Source: Perkinsus olseni (lineage: Eukaryota; Perkinsozoa; Perkinsida; Perkinsidae). Taken from it: a stretch of 64,000 nt of DNA. This document shows positions 14,174-25,600 of this stretch, piece after piece. The stretch spans positions 186,001-250,000 of the forward strand of contig JABANP010000017.1 of assembly GCA_013115135.1 (NCBI GenBank), given 5' to 3'. The number at the start of each line of letters is the position of its first letter. Position 1 is the first letter of the stretch. The notes under the pieces were generated by a model, which was not told where the DNA came from, ran no database searches, and saw only the letters and a program-made list of their open reading frames with translations. A program made the translations under genes and the position numbers.

Positions 14174-16817
14174 TCAGAGTTGATTGAAGTCATTCAAGTC
14201 CACTTCATCGGACCCATCCATCTCCTCTTCCGGAAGGTAATCCTTGTCCTCCGGCTCCAGGTTTTCACCGTACCTGCTCCACCAAGGATCCCCCACCTCC
14301 TACTCGGACTCATGCGAGCAATACGAATATGAAGGACTCAATCGCTTTCAGTATCAACGCCGCCGTGATTACACGGTCTGTATCAACGGAAAAGAATATG
14401 CAACACGCAGAAAGGAGGAGGCCACTATGCCACGTGCAAGTCTCTCCCCACACTACTGGATAGCCAAGTTAACCATCTCCAATAGTCTCTCGATGCTCTC
14501 CTCGTCGTCTCGGTCAACTTGTGTGAAGCTGACCAAGGAATACCTGAAATCAGTCCCCCGAGGGAGAGTGTCGATGCTGTATACCGGTTACCCGGGAACA
14601 GCGGAGAAAGGAGGGCAGGCGCGGTCCTTTGCAATCGAAAAAAATCAAGAAGAGAGCCGTGATTTCGGTGATTGAATTCTATTTGTTGCTCAGCAAGGGG
14701 AATTCCGCATTACCAATGGGAGACAAAAGAGCAGTGCTCGAAGCGCGAGATGAGAGGCCCTTCTTCCACCCGGAAAACAGTCCTAAGGAGCCAGCGGGCG
14801 GCGGCCACTCTCCTAGTACTCTTGTAGAAGTTCAGCCATTTTGATGGTAAGATGCTTCATCTTGTCACTGATGCCCTCCTGAATCTTCAAACACAAATCG
14901 GTGGTGTCGCACTCCAGGAACTCCTCGAGACGGTCCTCCGATGATGCAACAAGATCGCATTTAGTGAGCACCTGAACACAATCATCAACTTCGCGGAAAA
15001 TTGACCACCACTACGAGCACGTGAAAAAAATAGAATTTTCCCTGACAGACACCGCGTCCTCTATCCATGCGATAAAGATACATATTCACGCCAATCGAGA
15101 ATACAGGAAATATTTCTTGGAGAAATTTTCTCCTCACAAAAAAATGCGGTCCTTCGTATCAAGCTGGGCGTCATAAGGGTTGCGCTACCCCATGCTACGG
15201 ATGCTCGATCGTCCCGTCTAAAATAGGAAAATTCATATTCAATGTCGCGGGGTTTATGAATAATGAGGACCCTTAAAACCCAAGAAAAAACGATTCGCGG
15301 AAATCGATCAAATGTGAATAAATTACGAACGTTTTAACCCCACTCCTCCCGATGTTTTACATTAACATGTGGCAAATCGATATTGATCATCACCGAAAGC
15401 GCCGACAGGGCACCGGAGATGAACTTCGGCGTATCCGATATGAACATAACGTCAAGGCAATACCTAAATATGAAGAAAATCCCTTAGCGGAGCGAAGCAC
15501 AATTTTTATTACACTCCACAAAGCCGCATATCGAGGCGATTGGTGAGGAAGTCCACCAGATCCTTCATCACTGGTATGTGAGAGTAAAGCTCAATTTGAC
15601 CTGAACAGGATGCGCTCACGCCTTTACGAGAATCGATCAGCCGGGCGAGCGCTTCCTCATCACCTGGACAGTCCAGCATGAAATACTCGTCGTCGTTGAA
15701 CTGGCTGATCTCCTCTTCTAACCAGTCCAACCCTTCTTCCAAAACGTATCTGTCCCGAGCATCGCTCCGCTAAAATTTATCACAAAATTACAACCAGCAA
15801 CATCGATTTTGTATCCATCTAGAATCACTCGTAACAAATTGTAATACTCCGGCTCAGCAGACCTCACGAACACTGAATACCGACTTCCACCCCTGTGCGT
15901 GTAGCGACGTCAGGTCGCCACGACGCAGGGAGATTCCTGCGACAGCATCGTTACTGTGATCGAGATATCTCCATGAGTTACGATCCCTTTACGTGGGCAC
16001 ACCAGCGAAAGGCAACTCGTTTTTGCATACCCGATCCCCCCAGCTACTACTCCATCGCCATGACAAGGCCTCCGTTGGGTCCCAGTTCACATTCTTCCAC
16101 TACATCGTCCAGTGAGACCTAGCACGACAGAAATGGTATCTTTCTCGCAAGCACCAGACCTCTGTTTTGAGTGCCACCTAGGTGCCCACTCGACTGAATT
16201 GTACAATCGCACTCACGGAATGATACAAATTATATCGCTAAGTAATTTTGAAAAAAATTTTGCATCATTTCATGGAGAATCTAGTCTGATGTTCAAGCGC
16301 AACAGAGCGCCCGATCTTGGTGTAATAAAAGAACGAGAGTTGAAATTTTTGACTGAGTTCACCGACGTTAAGAGGAAGTTCTCGGACTTTTCACCGCGCC
16401 ACGAAATTATCACCATCCGAACCTCCCGAAATGGGCCACCACAAAGAACCCGTGTTTACTACCAAATCGCATATATTCACAGCGCATGGGTAGGCGAAGG
16501 ATTCTGCTGCTGGGTCCAGGTTTATAACTCGAACTGGTCCTGAAGGAGAAAGAAGAAGGTCGAAGCTTGCACAAAACAAGACGAAAGATACGACTCTAGG
16601 ATGAATCCAATATTCATTTAAGTGCGTTACTTCACCGATGATTCTCATAAATTGATACACATGCGATCCGCGCAGGCGGAGCGAAGCCTCTTGGCGAGGG
16701 GCCCAACCCAAACCTTCATTACTTCCAATAGCAGCGTAGTGCTCATACACGGTGTTGCAGTACGTGGACTTACCGGACCCCTGCAGGGCCCATCACCAGC
16801 TGCCCGAATTTAGTCAT
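14174..16817 (-). CDS. GPN3: GPN-loop GTPase 3 (9 exons), frameshift in P-loop
   Basis: Minus-strand exons: 16817-16723, 16539-16463, 16118-16051, 15749-15664, 15600-15513, 15463-15361, 14971-14820, 14543-14457, 14273-14174. Allowing one extra G, the product is 284 residues, the same as human GPN3 as I recall it. It starts MTKFGQLVMGPAG. The P-loop GPAGSGKST is at about 10-18, INLDPAAE follows, the Gly-Pro-Asn loop signature is at 70-72 (ELGPNGGL), and then come DCPGQIELYSH and the base-binding TKCDL at 175-179. GPN GTPases help assemble and import RNA polymerase II. All eight introns are GT-AG and phase-consistent (49 to 389 bp). The only defect is GCAGGGG at about 16780, where one extra G shifts frame between Gly13 and Ser14. 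It could be an assembly error. The acidic C-terminal tail is normal for the family. Confidence 0.94.
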
Positions 16818-16843
16818 AGAAACAAGGTACTGATGAAATATAA

Positions 16844-16907
16844 TACACCCAGGAATCGAACCCACGTCCCACAGCGTGAGAGCCGACGGCCATAACCATT
16901 CGACTAG
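16844..16907 (-). repeat. tRNA-like sequence (degenerate, Glu-like) upstream of GPN3
   Basis: Read on the minus strand it has an A-box-like start (TAGTCGAATGGTTA), a GGCTCTCAC block like the anticodon loop of tRNA-Glu, and a B-box (GGGTTCGATTCC). The acceptor and T stems do not pair well, so it is more likely a tRNA-derived SINE or pseudogene than a functional tRNA. It ends 27 bases before the GPN3 ATG on the same strand. Confidence 0.6.
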
Positions 16908-17393
16908 AAAAACACAAAAATCCAGCCGCCGCTTCCGAGACATAAGATGCATATAAGATAGACGTATAAGATGCATAGACAGACTAACAGTCGAAACCGT
17001 CGAGAAATGACTTGCCGCTCGTGGATCTTGCAATCTTGCATTTCCTCAACGGCGCCACACTGCCATATCATCAATGACATATTACAAGGCCCTTGCAGAC
17101 CATCAGAGGCAATCAACAATCGCCGTCTCCTCTCCTCGAGCCGAAGGCCCAAACACTCCCCCACCCATCCCAGCCTCCACCAGAATCAACCTCTTCCGTA
17201 ATCTTCCATAGTAAGAGATTCTCGTGAAAACTGCGATCAGCGGGTGAGCAGAAGTAGTACTAGTTTTACGATTACGATTCCAAACTCGAATTTGTCGATC
17301 ATTACTTTTTGGATCAAGAATAAGACCCTTCCCAAAGTAGCTTCATCATACATGCTAGTTAATTCAGTCTCCTTATACCAACCACCATCCCTG

Positions 17394-20300
17394 TTACTGC
17401 CTCCACAACCTCCACGTGGTCACCTCCGAGCCCTTCCCTCTCCCACCAGGTTCATCCATCAGTCCAATGCCATTCGCCCGAAGCAGATCTCGAATCCGGT
17501 CCGCCTCTTTAAAGTTGCACATCCTCCGAGCTTCATTTCTCTCATCAATCAGCTTCTCAATTTCTCCAATACTCGGCATGTTCGTCGGCCACTCACACTC
17601 AGCTTCCTCGCGGACTCGAAAGTACCCTCTCGGATAGAACTCCCCGCCGTGCCACCCCTCACTACCATCCCAACCTCCTTCGAATGGCTGAGCAGCCGCC
17701 GCAGCCTCCCGGACACCATTGAGGGCGGCGTTGCTGCCAGAACTCGAGTTAGCCAATAATGGATGCTCTCTCATCACGACCGTTAAATTTTCGGGATAAT
17801 CCAAACCGTAGTCTTCACAATAACTCCGATACTCTTCGTAGATGCCCTTCAGCAGCTTCTCTACCTCTCTACTGGCTGTCCGATACCTGACCATTCGAGT
17901 AAGAATCTCATCTCGAAGCGTGCAAGATACGAAACAGGTCAACTAGCTGACCACCCCACTCACCCAACTGGGTCAACGCATGATATGCATAGATGAAGCG
18001 GTTCATCAGATTCCTGTTTCATGTTGCCTTCCAGGAAGCCCGAGCCCCGCCCCCTCAGCCTCAGCTTGGCATCAGACATCTTCACGATCCTCTTCATATT
18101 AACACCCTTAGTTCCAATTATCCGTCGGGCAACGTGAAAATCACGATCATTCTCAATGCCAATTTCGAAACCGACATGTGTACCTGAGAATTTAGAGCTC
18201 GGAAGAAAAGCGCTTTCTCGTCGTCCTTTCACGAAAGACAATGATCATAAGCTAACCACTGAAACGGCTGCTGCCCGGCTCCATTACGCGACAAGATCCC
18301 AAATTTATGCTACCGACACAGCCACAACCGATCGAAACCTTCTTACCCACACCACGGAGTACTCACTTGCGAATAGGTTGTCCATCGGTCGTCGCTTTAT
18401 TCTGGCTCGAATCCCCAGGAGGTGCCGTAGGAGGCGGGGGAGGCGGGGGTCTAGAGGGAACTTCCCGCGCGCCATTAAATTCACTTGCGAACGTGTGCTG
18501 TCCGAAGGGCCCGCGATAGGACACCGCAGGGTCGGTGGCAAGACGGCCGGTAACGAACTCCGTCTTCAACGCTGAGTCTTCTGAGAGCCATACTTGACGT
18601 TGGCTGGGAGGGTAGTACCTTGGCCGGGCAAAAAATCAAAAGAGAAACTTCGAAAGTGGATCGCCCTAGAACGCTCCTATGAGGGAATTTTTCAACCTCG
18701 CCTCGGCGACGTTAAGCTATTAAAACCAGTCTAACATAAGATGCTTCACGCAGGGAAGGGTGAATACTCTGGAAGAAGTGAGCCAAGGTTATTCAGTACA
18801 CGGAAGTCTCCCGGATGCAACAGCAAAAAGCCTGAATACCCTCCGCCTAGGATCGAACCCGAGACCTTCCGATTACTCACCATTCAACACACAGCCTGCC
18901 CCTTACACCATTGAGGACCTTATTATGCAGGGTTCTAACAGCCGTGGCCGCGTCGTCCCAAGTAAAGAAGCGAACAACTGCCGACTCCCCTCCCGGGCAA
19001 ATCTCAACGCCTTCCGACATTACCGTACATTCCGAATACCTGCAAAGCTGAACGATGTAAAAATACAAGAAAATTTACCAAAGAAATGAGATGGTAATAA
19101 TTGTGATAGACCCACCAAAAACGGGAGGCCCGGATATTTGATAACCGCGATAAAACGATACGAGCGAGAACCTTTATTATAGCAATTGACGAAGATTCTT
19201 CTCACTAATCATTCAAATAAACAACCAAAAAATCAGAAAACAGAAAATACAATTCCGAAAGTCGGCAAAAAAACCCAAAAAATTCCGTTTCCCACAATTC
19301 TGAGATTTGTCCACTCTCCCACCGACCAATTCCTTCCCTTATGACCTTCCTCAAGTCGTGTTCGAGTAGCTGGTACGTAAAGCTCATCCCATCAACATAA
19401 ACCAACACGCAGTAGTGCGACGAAGAGAAGGAAGCCGCTGCTGCTGCCGCTGGAAAATCCGTCGAATTGTTGGCCTGAAAGGAGAATGGCGGATCGAAGG
19501 AGGCCTTGCGAAGCAGCAGCATGAGAGGAATCATTTTGATGCCAAGCAAAGGCATTCGCAAAGTCAAAAACTGGATATTGTTCTACTCCGGAATCTCGTT
19601 AGTCCCAGAAGACGTTGTGGCTAGTGTGTAACAACCTAGCTCCCCTTTGGCACCACTCACCCGTTCCCTTAAAATTTTTTCTTTTTTTCGAAAATTACTG
19701 CCCCTACACAATTACCAACGCTCGAAAACAGCGAAAGCAATGTCGTCCGTAAAATTCCATACCACAATTTCCCCTCTTTACTACCTCAGGAGAGTACGAC
19801 TCAGCCGCAGCGCCGCCTGCAGCATTGAGGAAGTTGACGATCTGCGAAGTTAGTTCTTGTACCTGGGCACAACACGAAGGGAATTATCTTAGCATATTCG
19901 CCAGATTCCGGGAAAATTTGGTATCTTACAACGATGGCGATACAAGGAAACCGCTGTTAACCAATGACACTGTTTTTGTTGGAAAATGGTAACTACTGGT
20001 ACGAATGATGAGTATGAACATTCGAGAAGAGCTACCCCACACGAAAAATAACGAAGAATTTTTCATCTTCTTCGCATTTAGCGATTACCGCGGATACTGT
20101 ATGACGGGACGGTGATGCTTTATTCGACTTATTCGTCCAACTCGGACGATAAATGGTTTCGTTCGAACCCTCATTGATTTGACGATGATAAAACTGTTTT
20201 TTTTCCTTACTCATTCTAATGATAATCATACTCGCGTCCGTGTATTAACGAAACGACCGCCAGCAAGTTTAGGGTGTATTTACTCCGCTGGAATTACATC

Positions 20301-20834
20301 GCCATTTCTTTCAGTAATAAGCGAGACGCTCCCTCTTAGTCAAATAAAACGGATAATAATGATACCACACCTCCCCCTACTCCCACCACTACTACCGCTC
20401 TATGCTGATCTTCCGAGGATGCATCGTCAAGGGCTGGCACCCCGGGAGTGTCGGCTGCGTGAGGGGCTACACCGTTCGACGAAGTGGCAGATGAGCTTGA
20501 CGCTGTCGATGCAGTCCTCAGCGTTCCTGTCCAATCATTAACCTGAATCCTCGAGGTCGACCTTGCCCTTAGCAGAAAAAAAGATACTCATTACATAGGG
20601 CGTATCCTTTTCGGCGCAGCTCCCGCCAGTATCGCCCATCAAGTTGTCTTTCACGCCACTGGGCACCTTCAATTGAGCGTTTTCGGCCGCTTTGGCTGAA
20701 AATGAATCTTCTAGTCGACCCTAGTAAGATACAAAATAGGTCAAGGCGGACCCACCTAGAACAGCCCTGACATATTCTACGTCAACGCCAGGTGCTGGAC
20801 AATCGTGAGAATACTGTAATGGTGGATTCTGCAT
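17394..20834 (-). CDS. RRM plus KH-domain RNA-binding protein (9 exons)
   Basis: Minus-strand exons: 20834-20756, 20695-20595, 20542-20396, 19862-19785, 19570-19346, 19047-18881, 18618-18367, 18197-17964, 17886-17394; 591 residues, all phases consistent. An RRM spans about 187-266 (CVLVYVDG as RNP2, ESAVVRFF as RNP1, ending LCVEW). A Pro-rich linker follows, then a KH domain at about 355-428 (RRIIGTKGVNMKRIV, LRLRGRGSGFLEG). The C terminus has ERNEARRMCNFKEADRIRD, resembling the tail of cysteinyl-tRNA synthetases. I recall similar KH proteins in other alveolates. It probably binds RNA; its target is unknown. The start ATG at 20834 is the first in frame after stops. Introns 1 and 8 hold a shared motif, and intron 6 begins with a tRNA-like segment. 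Confidence 0.85.
18840..18880 (-). repeat. tRNA-like 3' half at the start of RRM/KH intron 6
   Basis: The intron opens GTGAGTAATCGGAAGGTCTC and continues with a B-box (GGGTTCGATCC). This resembles the segment in DEK intron 1 (22877-22932) and the element at 26209-26295. It suggests that a tRNA-derived repeat contributes the 5' part of this intron. Confidence 0.5.
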
Positions 20835-22651
20835 TCTACTACTTCCGCTGCCGCTGGGTCGTTATTGAGCGAGAAGGATCCGAAGAACGAAAGTTGCTAG
20901 AAGGAAGAGTACGATGATATCTTTCTGACACCTCTAGCTGCACCACTGTCGGAGTTGGTTCGTTATCATCGTCTGTGGGGTAGCAAGAATAATTTCGTGG
21001 CGCGTGACGGAAACCTATAACGCATCTTTTATTTCGCGGCGCGTGACGCTTGTACCGAAGCCATCGGTCCCGTGCTTCTACGAATGCGTTCATGATTGAT
21101 TCTAGCACTGCTCCCAAGTCGGCTGACCACACTGAGAAAGGCTCCGGTCGGTCTCGGAATCGATTCCCTCAACAGCTGCTCACAGCCGTTGGCCATCACC
21201 ATTGGAGACTCATTTGTCGGGGTGCCCAGGCTAGTCTATGAGTGGTCGTCATTCACCACCACCCTGTAATGTTTATATCGCTGATCCTATCTTGCTCCGA
21301 CAAGAAGCTACGCTAAGTAGCGGATGATAAGAAACAGCAGATGAAAGATTGGATTCCAAATGGCGAAACCCGGGCGTTGTGTTCTCAATCAGTCAGTCTC
21401 TTCACAACCCTGATGGTTGGGAGGGCTGATGCTGGTCATGGTTCAGTACCACTCCTATACCAAATCCTGGCAGTACTTTCCGAGACTAGGACCCACCTTC
21501 ACGTTAGTCAGATCGCATTACGCAGACCGCATTCTTATTGGAATCAGCTTTCCTCTCATTTTTTCCTGGCGCAGTGATGTAGTTCTTTGTTGTTTCTATC
21601 AGCTACCATGGAGTGTCCTCTTCTAAGTGTGTCAAGGAAGGTTTTTCTGCCAAATGACTCACGATCACATCACTTTCCCTCACATAATTTTGGAAAATAA
21701 TTACAAAAATTTATGATGAGTACTAATCCTGAGAACTGGTTGACCACCAACGTTAAAATCATCGGAGCTGCTGCGAAACCGAAATTGACTAATAAAGATT
21801 AAGTTACTCTTCTATCAGAAGAGCTACTGTTTGGTTATTAATCCCTTGGTTTTTGCGACAGTTCAATAGCAATTTACTGATGATCAGTATCGCCTGGATT
21901 CGCCCGGATATTTCCATCCTCCACGTTCGGCATAATTTTCTTGGTGGCGTCTTTGGTATTCTCATCTATTTGAAAGCCTTCTGGACCTTCTCGTGAAACG
22001 TCCTTCAACAAGTCCTTGATGAGAGAACGCCGATCGCTGGTCCATCATTGCTGGCCAGTGAGACCGAGAAGTGAATCCATGATTCGACAAAAATTAATGA
22101 GCATTAAAAGAGACAATTGGCATAAGAAGTTCGGGGTTGAGCTACTATTTTATGCTACATCACCAGCATTAACGTGTTATTAACTTTGTGTACTAGCGTA
22201 GGGCCGAGTAGCGTAGTGGGTCGAACTTGTCCTTGTTATGGGTGGTGTATGGTAACGCGTTCTCGAATATAGAACTATTAGATTTGAAAGTGCTCAGTAC
22301 TCAATTGTTGTAACAATTCCTGTAAAATCAAGGTGGATCCCTTATACCAAAAATTTGATTTAGTTACAGTACCCTTGAACTTGTGCTAAGTTATGGACCT
22401 CGCTAAGGTTTACACCGATTTTTGTGAGGTCGTGTGAACTCCTCTCATATTGCATCCTCTACGCCGAAACTCAGTTTAGTTTTTGTGAACTAAATTTACA
22501 GTACGGCTCTGCTTTAACAGCAATAGTGAATTTGGTCTCTGGTGACAGAAAAATGAGAAGCTCTCAGTTTTGAGAAAGTGACAGCGTCACCGCGTGGCGA
22601 AGAGGTACTAGAGTTTTTGTGCTTTCAGCTTCCCTTTCGGCTCTGTTAATC
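20835..22651. other. Shared upstream region of the divergent RRM/KH and DEK genes
   Basis: About 1.8 kb between two genes pointing away from each other. It must hold both promoters. I see no open frame worth calling. Two direct copies of a TTTCG-TGGCGCG-TGACG type motif lie at 20992-21009 and 21030-21048, and the 19-base AGCTAGAGGTGTCAGAAAG sequence at 20918-20936 (minus) matches SNARE intron 3, which hints at a leader intron or trans-splice acceptor for the RRM/KH gene. Confidence 0.5.
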
Positions 22652-25600
22652 ATGTCCACGGCTGATGCGACCGAGAAGCCCCCGCAAGCAGAGGATCATC
22701 AGCAGCCTGGAGTTGAGTCGGAAATGTCGTCGGAGGGTGAAGATATTATCAGGAAGAGCACTAGAAGGAGTAAACCGGTGGAGCACTTCGCTCCGCCTCA
22801 GAAAAGAAAAGTTGATGTGAAGAAGAAAGTTCAGGCTGGCGAAGGGAAGGGAATTAAGCTGGGAGATATTGAAGTGGTGAGTGCAGGGTGCCGGGATCGA
22901 TCCGGGGACCTTTCGGATGACGGGTGTGGCAGGTTTCGAAGGGGATTAGTAAGGCGGCGGTGGATGGCGAGGGCCTTAAAAGGCTACACGTTTGTTTGTT
23001 CAACTCAATTGGTAAGGAATCCACCAGGAAGAGAGATGTGAGTATCTTTAGCTCGACCTTGCAAGATACAAAACAGGTTGGAATCATGCCTTTCCTCAGA
23101 TCCGGGCTTGGAACGGCTCTCAAAGTGCCGAGGATCGTGAAAGAATGGAGAAGACTCTAACAGCCACCAAGAAGCAAGAGGTGAGCTAATCCCCTCGAGC
23201 GCTGTTCATCTCTCGACCTCAGAGCCTCCGCGAGATCGCTCGTACTCTGGGATTGCCGGCATCGCAGAGTCGCACGGCCTTGGAAGAGGTACGATTAGGG
23301 TTCCTATTTGTCGGGAAATTTTCGAAGATTTTCCGGGAATTTCGAATTTTTTCCAGAAATTTTCGAATGTTTTCCGGAAATTTTCGATTCCGCACGTGTA
23401 AAAATGTGGTGGATAACATCACATTATCGCGGAGCGAGCTTGATCCGAGACGCAGATCGTCAAAGCTTGCGACGTCTGCTCATCCACGTGGCATTCGGCA
23501 GCCTGGCGCTCGGTTGATGACTGAAAAGTGCGGTATTGACTTCGAGCTGTAATTCTTCCGTATTTGGTGAGGGCACGAAACTGTCTCACCGGAATGAATG
23601 GACTTCCGAGGGTATGGAGGTTGCTTCGCCAAGAATAATAGTTAAAGTTGGAAATTGTCGTCAACATTACTCTGGGAGTCGCTACACTATACCGTACTTC
23701 GGCGGGAGGTTATTATCATTTTCTCTTTCAGTCGATTCTTCGGTTCTTGGACGTGCCCAAAGATGAAGGCTTGAAGAAGGTACGTGGGCCGCCCTGGTTT
23801 GCATTTGCGTCGTTTGAACTTGGCTCGATGAGGTGAATTGAGTCGGCTAGCTGGCGGCCACGTTCGAGGAGCGTCGTTGTGGCGTGTGGCGGAATTTTGG
23901 AATTCGCCAGGTCGTAGTCGGGAAGATACCAAAATGCATGGATGAAAAGTTAGAGGCTCTCTCGAATGTTTCTTGAGATTGGTGGAGGGGGAGATGTTCT
24001 TTCCCTCCAGGGACGCGCACCAGTACGAAATCGGGGGAAAATCATCTTTGTCGAACTCGCCCGATGTATTGATTGAGGAGTAGTGAAAATTGTGGTAGTG
24101 ATGAAACTACTCTTGTTTGATTTTGCCTCTCTTCATTCAAGAATGGTGGCGTTTTGAAGAAAATTGGTTCCTGGTTGGTCGGGTTTCTCTCCCACGACGA
24201 TCAGCTTTCGCAGGTGGAGGAATTGTGTCCCCGCCGTTGTTCACCGTTATCTATCGTATTTAGGAGTGACGACTTGGTGTGTTTCAGCCGAAGACTAAGA
24301 GGAGGGCCTCGGCCACTGGAAGGGCGCCATCCAGGGGGGCCAAGGGGCGAGGAGCCGGTCGACAGGGATCGGGGTTCTCCAATTTCCTAGCGCAGCGCAC
24401 GAAGGAGCTGAAGGCCACAGAAGCGGGAAAGCTGCTGACTCCTAAGGAGGTCACTGAGATGCTTAGCGTTGAGTGGACGAGCATGTCGAGGTGGGTTCGC
24501 TTCGTTGTCGGTTTATTTGTTGGGGAATTTATGGTAGTGACGCGTGGGACATTCGAAAAGACTCCATGCTAATTAGGACAGTTGGAAATTCTTCAACCTG
24601 TGCGCATGTGATTCAGTGAGGAGAGTCTCAGTGGTTTTTGAGGTGGCCCTGAGCTTGCCGGACCGCCTGGGTTCTGCATCCCGACAAGAGAAGTGAAGAT
24701 CGAAGGGTTCGTATCAGTTCGGCTGTCTCAAGCCTAGGGTGGATACCACTCCTTCCCGAACTCGTCGCTGCGGGCTTGGCGTTAGACCCGCATGAATTGG
24801 TCGATGATCGGGAGGAGGTATTCTTGTTTGCTTCAGCGTTGAGAAGGCTGCTTTCGGAACTCCGCAGAAGGCAGCTGGTCAGAAGCGTAAGAGGTCCAGC
24901 ACTGCGGGAGGGGCTGGTGCGAAGACCAAAAAGCCTAGGGAAGTGTCGGAGCCAACTAGCAAGGTAGAGGAGGGGTGTTGAGTAGAAGGGGTGGGGAGGG
25001 ACGAGTTAGGTCAGTGGCCGCCTCATTATTGCATGTGGCACAGTAGCCTAGTAGCCTAGTGGCTTATTGAGAGTAAATTTAAATTGCCGTCGATCAGGCT
25101 GAGGAATCCTCATCGGACGACTCCTCCTCTGACACCTCTAGCTCATCCTCGTCATCATCATCGAGGTCAAGTGCCAGCGGTTCGGAGGAGAACTCGGCCG
25201 AAGAGAGTCAGGAAGAAACTCACACGGACAAGGTAGGGTGATAGCGATTGTCGATTGTCTTTCTGGAAAGTGCGAAAGTTGTTTGAGATTGATGGAAAGT
25301 GCGATCGGATGCCTCCTCGCTAGACTGTCTAGCTTGAAGCTGCCGTACCGAATATGATAGTGTTCAAATTAAGTATGTTGAATCATTCCTGTAAGAACTC
25401 GGGAGTGATCCTGGTCCTGAGTAATTTTTCGTAGTCCTTTGTGGGCGGGCATTGGGATGATCATCATAAGCTGGTGGAATTTTCGAGAAATCGAAACAAT
25501 TTTTGCATCTTCCGACTAATCAGTCGGCATATTGTGAAGGAGAAAATTCAGAAGTGTTTTCCTGGGTCTGGAGAAAGCTAGGCGGCTAACGAGTGCGAGT

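Noticed and set aside
16844..16907. Functional tRNA-Glu gene
   Set aside because: A- and B-boxes and a CTC-like loop are visible, but acceptor and T stems do not pair, and it sits in the leader of GPN3.
18305..18569. Poly-proline ORF as a separate gene
   Set aside because: It is the linker exon (18618-18367) of the RRM/KH gene; both splice boundaries keep phase.
20839..21132. Minus-strand ORF with two RHAPRN-like repeats upstream of the RRM/KH start
   Set aside because: The repeat comes from two copies of a GC-rich DNA motif, and the frame ends at a stop before the RRM/KH ATG.
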